Below, one piece after another: positions 1 through 12,053 of a stretch of 64,000 nt of DNA. Within the stretch, counting starts at the first letter, position 1; every line of letters starts with the position of its first letter. The notes below the pieces were generated by a model, which saw nothing but the letters and a program-made list of their open reading frames with translations, was not told where the DNA came from and did not search any database. The stretch covers positions 79,288,873 through 79,352,872 of the forward strand of contig JAMXBB010000011.1 in the NCBI GenBank assembly GCA_024138015.1. The letters run 5' to 3'. The translations under genes were made by a program, and so were the position numbers. This DNA is from Lumnitzera littorea (lineage: Eukaryota; Streptophyta; Magnoliopsida; Myrtales; Combretaceae).

Positions 1-1000
1 TAACAGACTGAGTTGCTAGATGATGGTCGGAGTTAGAGGACATTGAGGAAGATGAAGAGGAGAGAGATGTCGATGAGTATGGAGAGGAAGAAGAAGAAGA
101 AGTTGATTATTACTGAACACAAAAGCAAGGATGCTGAGCCCCTCGAGAACTTGATAATGTTAAGGTCTAAATCCTACCCTTCAATGAAAGTAGAGATGCA
201 AATGAATATTTAGAGTAAGGAGAGAAGGTGGAGAAAGTGTTCGATTGTCATAGGTATATAGATGTTGTTAAAGTGCAACTTGCTACACTTCAATTCTCTA
301 GATATGCTACCTGTGGTGAAAGAATTTAAATGTAGCTAGAGTAAGGGATGGAAGACAAGGAGTAAGAACTTATGATGAGATAAAGAGATTGTTGAGGGAT
401 AGATTTGTGCTCGAAACCTACTTGTAGGACACATTTTCCAAATTGTGGGAATTTTTCCATAGAGATCAATCAGTTGATGACTATGTGAGAGAATTCCAAA
501 TGCTGATGATCCAAGCCGACGTGGATAAACTAAAGGCTCGCACAGGATCGAGGTTCATTTCTAGACTCAAATATGAGATTTGCAATATTATAAAAGCACA
601 AAGGTTTTATACTCTAGAAGAGGTATTTAAGGTGGCACAAAAGGTTGAAAAATAGAAGAGAAATGCTTTAAGTCGACCTAGGCCGACATTTTCCAGAACC
701 CCTATTTCTCGCCAACTCATTCCTGCCGAGTTGAGGAAAACCTCCTTAGCTAAAGAGAGAAATGACCAACCTGATGATAGCCGAGTAGGATAGTAGTGGT
801 GAGCAAGCCAGTTGAGCCGAACTAAGGTTAGGACAACCTCAAGGACATATGAAAGACGAGAGACCTTAAGATGTAAGACTAGTGAGGTAAAGTGCTTTAA
901 ATGTTTAGGCTTCAAACACATGGCTATTAAGTGTCTGAACTGATGTGTCATGGTACTCTGAGGACATGTACTAAATAGCGCCTACAAGAGCAAGCCCAAG
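1..1000 (+). pseudogene. Element A gag remnant
   Basis: Capsid-type gag (Retrotrans_gag family) of a gypsy element; it would form the virus-like particle. The conserved block around 370-520 (RFV-type segment, then a S-V-D-D-Y-x-x-E-F-Q-M-L stretch at 465-510) is readable, and the longest open piece is 443-655. A CCHC zinc knuckle of form C-x2-C-x4-H-x4-C is intact at 893-935. An acidic run of E and D codons at 40-110 matches the equivalent place in B and E. Stops such as TAG and TGA interrupt the frame throughout, mostly where CAG, CGA or TGG would be expected. The start codon is not assignable. Confidence 0.75.
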
Positions 1001-2075
1001 GAGGAGAAGAATGTTGGAAGGATTGAAGTCGAGGAAGAAGAGGAGACCTATGTCTATGTCAACCAAGGAGAAGTGATGACCTTAGTGCTAAGAAGAGTAT
1101 TGAGTTCCTTACTGTACTTTAAGGAATACTAAAGAGAGAATCTATTCCATACGAAGTGTACCGTTAAAGGACAGTTGTGCACCATCATAGTGGATAGAGG
1201 AAGTTGTACTAACATCATCTCATAATCCTTTGTGCAAAGGTTAAGACTATTAACCTCTAAGCACCTCTGACCTTACAAATTACATTGGCTTCATAATAAG
1301 AGTGCTTTACACATCATAGAGCAAGCAACTATGCCGTATAATGTAACGAATGTGTACAGGGACGAAGTAATGTGCGATGTCGTCCTTATGGGATCTTTAC
1401 ATCTATTGCTTGGAAAACCTTTGTTGTTCAACTAATTTGTTACTCACGATGGATAAAAGAACACGTATGCCTTTGTTAAGGATGGGAAAAAGATTGTATT
1501 GCAACACATGATGCTAATGCAAGTAAATGAGGTCCATAATTAGCTCACTCGAGCTAGTAAGAAGAAAGCCCTAATAATGAGCTAAAGAGAGCTTCAAGCT
1601 ATTGAAAAGGTTGATGAGCATATGTTTCTGTTGATTAGAAGATTGCTAGAGATGAGAGATTTGGAAGAAGTACCTGAATAGATTTTAAGATTGATTGATG
1701 AGTTTTTTGACCTATTTCCTAAAGAGCTACCTAACTGATTACCCCTGGTCTGAGGCGTTGAACATTATGTTGATCTACAGCCAGATGCTGCCTTACCAAA
1801 CCAACCTGTTTGCAAAATGAACCCTGAGCAGACTACTAAGCTGAAAAAGCATGTAGATAAGCTCATAGAGAGAGGATACGTAAGGGAGAACATGAGTCCT
1901 TGTGTTGTGCCAGCTTTGCTAATCCCTAAGAAGAATGGTTCATGGAGTATGTGCATCAACAGCCGAGCAATGAACCGGATTACTGTCAAGTACAAATATT
2001 TGATACCAAAGCTCGCTGACATGTTAGACGAACTTCATGGTGCTAAGATATTTTCAAAGACTGACTTATGAAGTG
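1001..2075 (+). pseudogene. Element A protease and first part of RT (broken)
   Basis: Aspartic protease region around 1150-1440. The active-site neighbourhood reads V-D-R-G-S-C-T-N at 1190-1214, where related copies have D-G-G, so a glycine next to the catalytic aspartate is replaced. The first fingers/palm part of RT follows at about 1790-2074, with an open piece 1817-2071 containing the K-x-N-G-S-W-x-M-C-I-N-S block. The RT reading ends at 2075, where C1 begins; the YxDD half lies at 12228-12254. Stops are frequent between the domains. Confidence 0.75.
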
Positions 2076-2480
2076 TGTCATACCCTGAACAAGATGAGTT
2101 GTAACAATCCCATCGTATAAACTAACCTAAGATAGAATCTCACCTCACAACTACTATCGTAGATATAGTCTACATAAAGCATATACGAGTTAACCAGCTT
2201 GAAGCATCTATTTTGATACTTATAATTGATCAAACCTATGGTATAACTTTACAAAATACCTGTTTTGCACAACTTGCTATCTCATAACACAATAGTATTT
2301 ACATAAACATTTCACACTTAGAGTCATAAATTTACAATAAGAGTTTACCAAAAGCTACAGATTTAAAGTCTATTTACAATAAGATAGGAAACTAGTAAGC
2401 ATCCCAAGGAATTCCCAATTAGTTTCCTCAAAACTCAAAAGAAAAGTCAAAAGTATAGATTCAGTTGATTATTCTTTTCC

Positions 2481-3300
2481 TGATAGGAATCAGGCCCTTG
2501 AAACAATCACTCATAGTTAAGCTAGAGGACTTTAAGGACTCGTGCGAAGAATACTAGCTCGAAACCAAAGCTAAGATGAGGATCCCTATGTCGAACTGAT
2601 CTCCTATCGACCTATCTGTTAGATCCTCATATGTGTCAGATTTACTCTTGCTTGACAATGATGCCATAGTCTAGAAGATAGCTTAAGTCTATCCAAGTTG
2701 AGCTGCTAAATTGACCACAGACATCTGACGCCAGTACAGCTGACTTCTTTATAGGACTGATTGACCCTTGACCTGATCTAGATCGGGTCAGCTCCTAACT
2801 GTAAGCATTACTCTATTTCCGCCTACCTTGTATCATATTTCTACCATCTAGCCACAAGTGATACTTGTCTTCTAAACAATATTCTAAAATGATTCTTTCT
2901 TTTCCGTACTAAATATTCTTTACCCCTTTTATGTAAGCTAATTGTAGAATACCTTTTAGTCTTTTCATATATGTAAAGTAATCCTAGTGGATGGGTATAT
3001 AAACCCTTACTTTCTTGTATGCGGATAATCAACTAATCAATACAGAATCATTTATGTTGAGCAACCTTAGTGCTCTCATTATCATTCAACTCTTATCTAT
3101 TCCCTTTACAAAGAGTAATGGCAAGTGACCCTTCAATTTGGACGGGTGTGTCATATCCAGCGGATTGTAGGTCAAGTAGGATTAAGTGGTGCATTATATC
3201 CATTCGATAGCTGCCCAGACTTTGCTAGTTTTTCCCCTGTTTGTTTTTTGTTTGCTTTGTTGTGGTGCTTCTCCTTATGTCCGACCCTAGAGATGCATCA
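2481..3300 (+). repeat. 5' LTR of element B
   Basis: 820 bases, TGATAGGAATCA...GATGCATCA. It aligns along its length with 8160-8955 and, more distantly, with the LTR of A (14165-15096). A promoter-like segment is visible where the sequence GGGTATATAAACCC (about 2993-3006) precedes the conserved CTTTCTTGTATG block, consistent with a TATA box and the U3/R border. Differences from the partner LTR are mostly transitions plus small indels, so insertion is not recent. Confidence 0.88.
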
Positions 3301-3306
3301 GCTTCG

Positions 3307-3319
3307 TTAGTATCAAAGT
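3307..3319 (+). other. Primer binding site of element B (decayed)
   Basis: TTAGTATCAAAGT lies six bases after the 5' LTR. It matches the initiator-methionine tRNA complement TTGGTATCAGAGC except at three transition positions (two G to A, one C to T). Confidence 0.65.
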
Positions 3320-3564
3320 ACGATTCTGCGAGAGAGTATGTGAAGTTGCAATGAAAAATTAGTTCACTATGCTGTTGATGACTGTTGTGTTCCTTCCGTA
3401 GCTACTGCAATGTGTTTAAGTGTAAGTAAGTATAGTTTCATTATTACTTTGTTTTTCACTACAAAAACAAAACAAGTCGCTACTGTTTTATTCAAGTGAT
3501 TATTGGTTATTAAAGTTGTTTGTGAGTTGTTAATCTGTTCGAGAAATATTACACCACGTCAGAT

Positions 3565-4800
3565 TTGAGTGTTCAAGGAGTTATTGGTGATCAGAGTAGT
3601 AGTGCTCAACCTGGTTGTGGTCATAATGGTAGTAACACCTTAGGGTCAGTCGATGACAAACTTTACAGATTGATCAACCTTGTTGAGAGTCTAGCAATAG
3701 TAATGCAAGTTAACAGACAACAACCCCATGGTGTACAGCACCATAACCCACCAGAAAATGCCCTTGAGAGATACTATGGCTAAGGTAATCGAATCAATCG
3801 CCTAGTTCGATCACAGTGAGCTGGAGGAGTAATGGATTGAGCTGTTAGACGAAGACTAGAGTTAGAGGAAGATGATAAGGAGCTAGATGTTGAAGAGTTT
3901 GGGGAGGAAGAAGAAGAAGTTGACTATTACCAAGCATAGGGACAAGGGCCTCAAGTCCCATGAGGGTTAGAAAATGTTAAGGTTTAAATCCTACCCTTCA
4001 GTAGAAGTGGAGTGCAAATGAATACTTAGAGTGAAAAGAGAAGGTCGAGAAAATGTTTGAATGTTATGGGTATACGGATGCTGTCAAAATCTAACTTGCT
4101 GCATTAGAGTTTATTGGTTATGCTACTATGTGGTGGAAGAATCTGAATGTAGCCAGATCAAGAGATAGAAGACGAGGTGTCAGAACTTGGGATGAGATGA
4201 AAAGATTGTTGAGAGGTAGATTTGTACTAGAGACCTACCTACAAGATACGTTTATAAAGTTGCAGAAGCTTCGCCAAGAAAGCCAATCTGTTGATGACTA
4301 CACAAAAGAGTTCCAGATGCTAATGATTTGAGCCAACATAGAAGAATCAGAGGCTCGTACAGTATCGAGGTTCATTTTTGGGCTCAAGTACAAGATTTGT
4401 AACATTGTGGAAGTATAAAGATTTTACACCTTAGAAGAGGCAATAAAGATAGCATAAAGGGTTGAAAAATATAGGAGAAGTACTTCGAGTTGACCTAAGC
4501 CAACATTTTCCTGACCCTTAATTCCACATTGACCTGCTCAAGCTAAGTTGAGAAGGCCATATAGGGTCGAGGATAAGAATGATTGATCTAATGACAATCG
4601 AGCAAACTAGCAAGGTCGAGCCTGTTAGCCAGGTTGACCTGAGGTTAAGCCAACCCTAAGGATATATGAGAAAGGGTAGACCTTCAGATAGAAGACCAAT
4701 AAGGTGAAATGCTTTAAATGCTTGGGCATCAAACTATGGTTGCTGAGTGTTTAAACCGGCGCGTCATGGTGCTTCGAGGAGATGTAGTAGTAGCATTGAC
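3565..4800 (+). pseudogene. Element B gag remnant
   Basis: Gag of gypsy type. The open N-terminal piece is at 3565-3783; an acidic Glu-rich stretch follows near 3850-3930. The capsid core is at about 4000-4460, with the open piece 4128-4331 holding W-W-K-N-L, a T-W-D-E-M-K-R-L-L-R-G-R-F block and S-V-D-D-Y-x-K-E-F-Q-M-L-M. A zinc knuckle near 4710-4755 begins C-F-K-C but is out of register after a small deletion before its histidine. The start at 3565 follows the alignment with A and E; true gag starts in this family are not certain. Confidence 0.75.
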
Positions 4801-4899
4801 GAGAGCGAGCCTAAGAAAAAAGAGGATGTTGGAAAACCTAAAGCCAAAGAGGAAGAGGAGACCTGCATCTACACCGACCAGGGAGAAGTGATGACCTTA

Positions 4900-6850
4900 G
4901 TCCTGAGATGAGTACCAAGTTCCTTATCGAACTTTGAGGAGAATTAGAAGGAGAATCTGTTCCATACCAAGTGTACTATCAAAGGCCAATCATGCAAGAT
5001 CATTGTGGATGGGGGAAGTTGTACTAATATTGTTACACTGTCCTTTTTGTAGAGGTTGGGTCTATTGACCTTAAAGTATCCTTGACCTTATAAACTACGT
5101 TAGCTTCATGATAAGGGTGCTTTGTACATGACTAAACAAGTGACAGTATCGTTCAGTGTTGGGAGTATGTATAGGGATGTAGTAATTTGCAATGTCGTCT
5201 CTATGGGAGCTTTACATCTGCTACTTAGACAGCCTTGGTTGTTTGACTGATGTAATACTCATGACGGGTATAAGAAAACCTATGCCTTTGTTAAGGATGG
5301 AAAGAAGATTGTGTTGCAACCCTTGACTTCGTCCTAAGTAAATGAAACCCACAATCAGCTCACCCAAGCCAGTAAGAAGAATGCCTTAGTGATGAGCCGA
5401 AGAGAGCTCTGACCTGCTAAAAAGGCTAAAGAATCTATGTTCCTATTGATCATAAGATTGTTGGAAATGAGCGATTCGGAAGATATCCCTAATGAAATTT
5501 GAGGCTTGCTAAATGATTTTTCCAATCTGTTCCCTGAAGAATTGCCTCCAGTCGAAGCATTAAGCATTGTATTAACCTGCATCTAAGTATTACCTTACCA
5601 AACCAATGTGCATACAAAATGAACCTCGAGCAGGTTGTCGAGTTGAAAAGATAGGTGGACAAACTCATAAAGCGAGGATATGTAAGGGAGAGCATGAACC
5701 CTTGTGCTGTACCGACTCTATTGGTTCCTAAGAAAGATGGTTCATGGCGTATGTGCATCGACAACTAAGAAATCAACCATAATATTGTCAAGTATAGTAC
5801 CTGATACAAAGGCTCGATGACATGTTAGATGAGCTTCATGGTGCCAAGATATTTTCAAAGATTGATTTGTGAAGTCGCTACCACCAAATTCGCATGAAGC
5901 TAAGCGATGAATGGAAAACTGGCTTCAAGACTAGGCATAGACTCTATGAATGGTTGGTTATGCCATTCGGTCTTACTAATGCGTTGAGCACATTCATGAG
6001 GTTGATGAACCATGTAATACGCCCTTTAATTGGAAGATGTGTGGTCGTGTATTTTGATAACATATTGGTATACAGTGCCGAACTTAAACAACTATGTTCA
6101 ACATCTTCGTGAAGTACTTGATATTTTGCGAATTGAGAAGTTGTATGGGAATGTGAAGAAGTGTATGTTCTGTTACAAGGAGGTGATCTTCTTAGGTTTG
6201 TAGTGTCAAGGGAAGGAATTTAGGTAGATGAGGAAAAGATTTGAGTCGTTCTTAAGTAGCCAATGCTAAAGAATGTCACTGAGGTTCGAAGCTTTCATGG
6301 CTTAACTTCTTTCTGGAGGTGATTATCAAATCAAAAAGTTTAGTACCATAGCTACCCCTTTGACCAAGTTGATAAAGAAGAATAAAGGGTTCAAGTGGAA
6401 CGATTGAGATAAGCAAAGCTTTAGGGAGATTAAGGAGAAGCTCACCTCAGCACCTATCCTTTCATTACTCGATTTAACAAACCCTTCGAATTGGAATGCA
6501 ATGGATTGGGAGTGGGAATTGGCGCTGTCCTGATGTAAGAGTGATAACCCATCACCTACTATAGCGAGATGCTTAGTGGTCCTACCCTAAATTATTCTAT
6601 GTACGAGAGAGAGTTGTACTCTATTTACCAATCCCTTACTGTTTAGCAACACTATTTGCTACCACGAGAGTTTGTTATTTATATAAACCATAAGTCTCTA
6701 AAGTATTTAGGGAATCAAGATAAGCTTTTGAAAAGGCAAGCAAAGTGGTTGGAGTTTATGGAGAGGTTCTCATACGTCATCTAGCACAAGAAGGGAAGCA
6801 TAAATGTGGTCGCTAACGCTTTATCATGACGGCAAACCTTGCTAACCACT
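4900..6850 (+). pseudogene. Element B protease, RT and RNase H (broken)
   Basis: Protease: I-I-V-D-G-G-S-C-T-N-I-V at about 4999-5034, with the catalytic aspartate kept. RT: fingers at 5590-5780, palm with the S-x-Y-H-Q-I-R-M-K block at 5875-5900, and the longest open piece at 5894-6112. The catalytic Y-F-D-D is Y-F-D-N at 6050-6061, a G-to-A change that should abolish polymerase activity. RNase H covers about 6480-6830 and ends with the K-G-S-x-N-V-V-A-N-A-L-S signature at 6800-6826. Stops and frameshifts occur between these blocks. Confidence 0.8.
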
Positions 6851-6859
6851 TTGCAAATA

Positions 6860-8100
6860 AAATTATCAAGTTTCTCACTCATTATTGAGTAGTACACTAG
6901 TGATCCTCATTTCAGCCTTATCCTAGAACAGTGCAAGGATAGAATTGCTGTTAAGGGATATTATCTTAAGGAAGGCTATCTGTTTAAGGACCGAAGGTTG
7001 TGTATTCCAAAATGTTCTACACATGAGCTATTGATCAAGGAAGCTCATAGTAGTGGATTATTAGGTCACTTTAGGGAGACTAAGATAGCCAATTTGTTGA
7101 GGGAGAACTTTTACTAGCCAGGTTTGGCTAAAGATGTCTATAAGGTAGTTAGTAGTTGTAAAGTATACAAGTCAACTAAGGAAAAGAGAGAACCCTATGG
7201 AGAATACATGCCATTGCCAACACTAACCTTATCTTGGGCTAACCTCAGAATGGACTTTGTCCTAGGGTTACCTCGGGCGTCTAAAGGCAAAGATTCTATC
7301 TTTGTTGTAATGGACCGCTTCAACAAGATGGTGCACTTCATTCCGTGCCATCAGACTAACGATACTTTATATATTGTTGATTTATTTTGCAGGAGGTTGT
7401 CCGATTACATAAGGTACCGAAGAGTATTGTCTCAGAGCGGGATATAAAGTTTTTAAGCTATTTTTGGAAGACTCTTTAGAGACAACTTGGAATTAAACTT
7501 GTATTTAACTCCAATAGCCACCCATAGATTGATGGCTAGACTGAAGTTGTAACTAGGATGCTAGGCAATCTACTTAGAGCTATCGTGGGAAAGAACTTAA
7601 GGGATTAGGATTTATGCCTACTAGTTGTGGAGTTTGCATACAATCGAATTGTCCATAGTACTATTGGAAAGACCCCATTCGAGGTCATTTATAGCCTTAA
7701 CCCTGCTATTCCCTTGTATATGATTGATGCTCCAATAACTACTGAAGAGAGTTAATCTGGAGTTGACCGGGCCCAGAATCGCATGAACTACACTGATCTT
7801 TAACCAAGAAGATCGCCAAAATTCAATTAGAGACAGTATGAAGTTGGTAACTGAGGTCACCGAACTGTGTCCTTTTACCTAGGAGACTTAATATGGATAT
7901 ACCTCAATTGAGAATGATTCCCATACTTAAGACAGAACAAACTATCTCCTCAAGCTGATGGTCTGTTCAAAATCCTGAAGAAGATCGACTATAATGCCTA
8001 CTAGATCGAGTTGCCTGATGACTATGTTGTTTCTTCCACTTACAATATGTTTGATTTGATCCCTCACCAGCCAGTAGAAGAAGACCCTGTGTGCGCTTAA
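6860..8100 (+). pseudogene. Element B integrase (broken)
   Basis: An N-terminal HHCC zinc domain is recognisable at about 7020-7165 (H-E-L-L and G-H-F halves). Its last cysteine is tyrosine (S-C-K-V-Y-K), another G-to-A change. The catalytic core starts in the open piece 7124-7447 with the M-D-F-V-L-G-L-P block and F-V-V-M-D-R-F-N-K-M-V-H-F, keeping the first catalytic aspartate. The second acidic block, near 7435-7470, and the N-L-L-R-A-I-V-G-K-N-L block at 7565-7600 follow with stops. The C-terminal tail near 8005-8060 carries the D-Y-V-V-S-S-T-Y-N-x-F-D-L-I-P motif. Confidence 0.8.
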
Positions 8101-8159
8101 GAAGAAGAAGCAAAAACCATTAAAGAAATGAGGGCAAATCTTTCCAACCCTCAGGCAGA

Positions 8160-8955
8160 TGATAGGAATCAAACCCTTGGACCAATCATTCATAGTCGAG
8201 CTAGAGGACTCCAAGGAATTGTGTGGAGAATATTAGCTTGAAACTAAAGCCGAGACGGGGATCCCTATGCTAAACTGATCTCCTATCGACCTATCTATCA
8301 GATCCTTACATGTATCAGATTTGCTCATGCCCAATAACAATGCCATATTCGAAAAGATAGCCTAAGTCTATCGCTAGTACAGCTGACTTCTCTACAGGAT
8401 TGATTGACCTTCAACCTGATCTAGATCAAGTTGGCCCTTAACCATAAGCATTACTCTATTTCTGCTTACCTTGTATCATATTTCTACCATCCAGCCACAA
8501 GCGACATGTGTCTTCTAACACAATATTCCAGAATGATTTTTTCTGTTCTATACTAAATATTCTTTACCCCTTTTAGTATGTTTTATGTAAACTAATTATA
8601 GAATACCCTTTAGTCTTTTCATACATGTAAAGTAACCCTAGTGAATGGGTATATAAACCCTCACTTTCTTGTATGTAGACAATCAACTAATCAATACATA
8701 ATCATTCACGTTAAGTAACCTTAGTGCTCTCATTATTATTTAACTCTTATCTATTCCTTTTAGTGAGGAGTAGTGGCGAATAATCCTTTAATTCGGACCG
8801 GTGTGTCATATCCAACGGATTGTAGGTCAAGTTGGATCGAGTGGTACATCATATCCATTCGATAGCTACTCGAACTTTGTTAATTTTTTCCTTATTTGTT
8901 TTTTATATGTTTCATTGTGGTGCTTCTCCTTATGTTTGACCCTAGAGACGTATCA
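8160..8955 (+). repeat. 3' LTR of element B
   Basis: 796 bases, partner of 2481-3300; starts TGATAGGAATCA and ends CGTATCA. A GAGGGCAAAT stretch about 30 bases upstream is conserved before the 3' LTRs of B and E and is the best polypurine-tract candidate. The target duplication TTTCC follows at 8956-8960. Confidence 0.88.
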
Positions 8956-11900
8956 TTTCCTCACTTACCTAGTCAACAACACACCAACCTAGGGGTGATG
9001 GTATATGAACATCCCGACCTTCGCTCGTTAGCTGCAAAAAAGTTTATGGGGATGTGAGCACAATTAGCTTAGTAAGTGGGATGGAGTTAGAAGAGTATCA
9101 TATAATCACAAACAAGGTTATTAATTATGATGAAATGCAATACAATCAATTACTTGCAACATCGTACAATATTATCTAGTCCATTATGAGTTTAGAGAAA
9201 TTACATCCGCTCGAATCCAGATTGAAGAGTTTTATTGTGACGCAAATCAGACCAAACCTGAGCTTATGCAATGAAGAACACCCTTCTCCTATGACTACCT
9301 TTGAACCATGACCCTCACTCTTACCGTGAATTCCTTGCCTGTTACTTAATTCGACTAAAGATAAGGAAATGACTATTTCAGTTATCCTATCGAAGAGAGT
9401 TGGTATTTAGTTTTTCCAATCATAATCGTTCCCCTAATAGGTATTATGCATGTCCAGTTTTGTTAGTGGTCAAATTACTATTAGTTTCGTTTAGGGGTGA
9501 TCAGACAAGTTTACACAATACAAAAATGATGTAATCATGCAAAATAGTATGCCAAGGAGTTCAACTCCTATTACTACAAAATACCAATCACATGCATGGC
9601 ATGCACATAAACAACTAGTTACAATCATAAACAAAGCACTTTTAAGCTTCTAAATACTTTAATACGATATCTTAATAAGCAGTAAAACTATGATCCTAAC
9701 TTACTTATTCAGACACTTACTGTGAAAGATTCATGTCTTTAACGTTCTATTTTTTGGGGAGACTTTATATATATACAAAACTCAAATTTGGTTTTTGTAA
9801 GAATTACGTAAACGTTAGGGTTCTATCTATTTGTATTCTGTTAGACAATTATATATATAAATATATATTTATATATCTAAAGTATATTATTATTTTCTTT
9901 ATATAATAGACTATAGTTTTATTATATAAGTTAAGTTATTAAATATCGATAATAAACGTAATTATACTATTACATATAATATATCATTTTGATTATATCA
10001 AAATGTACTTTTAATCAGTTTAATCATGTTTCAATTATGGTAAGGTTATCGTAGTATGTAAATTCTCGTAATATTAGGGAGATATAAGTTATATTATCTA
10101 AGATTATTTAATTTTAGTAAAAGTAGTATTATTGAGTTTATACATACCTAACGATACATATTACGGGTTCTATTTCAAAAAATGACTTTTAAATGGGAGT
10201 TCAAATTTCTAATATACTTATACATATCTAAATGAATATTATTGTATTATACGTATTTTATATAATTTGTCAATATTATCTAAATCTAATATGTATATAA
10301 CATGCCTCGGTTATAAAACTATCATTAAATATATTAAAATTTCATTTTTTATCACATTTTAGCTTATTATTACTAAAAATGAGCCTTGATTCGTAATTTA
10401 AGCTATTTTACTACGTAAATTCATAATAAATAGCTTAGGTCACCAAATGATTCCCCAAAAATTCCTATAGACTCCTAAAAATATTGAGAATTTAGTCATC
10501 ACTTGGTTTCATGCTGTTAGTTTATCACCTATATACTTGAAATTACAATTTTACCTTCAAATTGCATTTAATTACCCAAATATTATTCTTTTTATATAAA
10601 ATTATTTCCAATATATCATAATATCATTATGAATCACTAGAAGTCAGTATATGTCATTTTCATCAATTAATTTCATAAAAACTCATTTATTTCACATTGT
10701 TACCTTAATTTTAGATATTTTTAAGGCTAAAAATTACATTAAATACTAAAAATACTTAAATTAAAAATTTGGCTACATAGCAATCAAATATATGTCATGT
10801 GTATTCTACACAAAAATTTCAAGCTAGAAACAACCTCATTCAGTGCATTTATCTTCCATTTCAAAAATGAGATGAATAGTACCTTATTTAAGCAAGTATA
10901 TAAAATATTTGAAATTTTACAAAAATAAAAATACCAAATGAAATTATATCTAATATAACCTAAGAATAATTTTTTTTATGATTTTCTGAAAAATTTTACT
11001 ATTTTTATATTTTTAGAAAACAAAGAAAGAATATGGTAGAAAATTAGATCACTTGTTCATTAGAGCTCTAGTGGCCAGCAGCGGATGGGGGGTTGTTGGA
11101 ACAACCAAGCAGTAGTGGCTCTATTCGATGGTGAAAGGGTGCAATAGCAGATCAAGGTTTGGTCCACGAAGCATACATACTTAATCCTTTGCTTTGTTTT
11201 TATAATTTTTTCTAAATTAGTTCCTAATTTTCCCAAAATCTTTCTATCACTATCCTAACTCCAAAATACTAAATGGAAGTAAACCAAAGTCTACATCAAT
11301 TTGTGGAAATGAATGTCGGTCAAAAGGTAATTTTTTTCAATTTATACCTCTTTTCCAAGCAAGTAAGAGGTGTCAATGTACACGTAATTTCACTTTTAAT
11401 TCATGTTATCCACTTCATTTGACTGCCACAAAATTCTTTTAGCAATTTCTAGCTGTTTTGGCAATTTGGATAGACTTTTGATTGGTTTTTATTTAGTTAA
11501 TAGTATTATATATATTATGCTAATATTTTATAAATTTGTTAATATACGTATATATATATCTTTTATATGTATTACACATAACGTGTAATTATACACATAT
11601 AATTATGTTTTTAGCATATCTTTTATTTTTAAGATATATTATTTATTTATTTTTATGAACTCATCACATATTATATATAATTATGCGATTTCAAGTTAAT
11701 TTACAAGTATAATTATTATATATAACGGATATACTCATAAAAATACATGTATACTCATATAGTATATTATGCTATATTATTTCCTTTTATAGCCTGAATA
11801 ACTTATTTCTAAGTTCTCGTTACAGTCTGAGCTCGTTTTTAGAGGTTTTGATCATTTTTACACTATATTAAGTAATCATACTTCTAAGGGTAAAATTGAA

Positions 11901-12053
11901 ATTTTGGATCATTATTTTTGGAATTGAACTTCACTAGGTCACTTTGACTAACTTTTTTATCTTTGTCATGAAGTTTAAGCTCAATCGGATAAGTTTTCTT
12001 GGAGGCCCTAAATCTAGGTCCGATTGTCCTAAATACGATTTTAAGGGCTTACA

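Larger units (their letters stand above)
2481..8955 (+). mobile_element. Ty3/gypsy element B, full-length but degenerate
   Basis: Complete structure: 5' LTR 2481-3300, primer site, gag, protease-RT-RNase H-integrase, 3' LTR 8160-8955. Both LTRs begin TGATAGGAATCA and end in CA, and the element is flanked by a perfect TTTCC duplication at 2476-2480 and 8956-8960. It is inserted in C1. The integrase C-terminus ends in the D-Y-x-V-S-x-T-x-N-V-x-D-L type motif common in plant chromovirus-like polyproteins; I see no clear chromodomain. The reading frame carries many stops and the RT active site is mutated, so it cannot move by itself. Confidence 0.9.
2076..12053 (+). repeat. C1: ~3.5 kb solo-LTR-like unit interrupted by gypsy B
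   Basis: Starts TGTCATACCC at 2076, ends GGCTTACA at 12053, and is flanked by AAGTG / AAGTA. After removing B (2481-8960) the unit is 2076-2480 plus 8961-12053, about 3.5 kb, with no protein domain. It aligns end to end with C3 (34354-40143) and, on the opposite strand, C2 (35062-38165). Shared landmarks are the start around GAGTYGTAACA, a block near 9160-9230 with TTAGAGAAATTACA, a block near 9345-9440 with TTCGACTAAAGATAA, and the last 120 bases with AAGCTCAATCGG. TG...CA ends, 5-bp target duplications and the lack of coding content point to a solo LTR of a large-LTR retrotransposon, though a non-coding element cannot be excluded. Confidence 0.7.

Noticed and set aside
1765..2022. Minus-strand open frames over RT of A, B and others (also 5489-5764)
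   Set aside because: Antisense shadows of conserved RT codons in gypsy elements.
9000..12050. Region first considered a host gene spacer between two gypsy elements
   Set aside because: Alignment with 34354-40143 and the matching ends showed it is the body of repeat C1.
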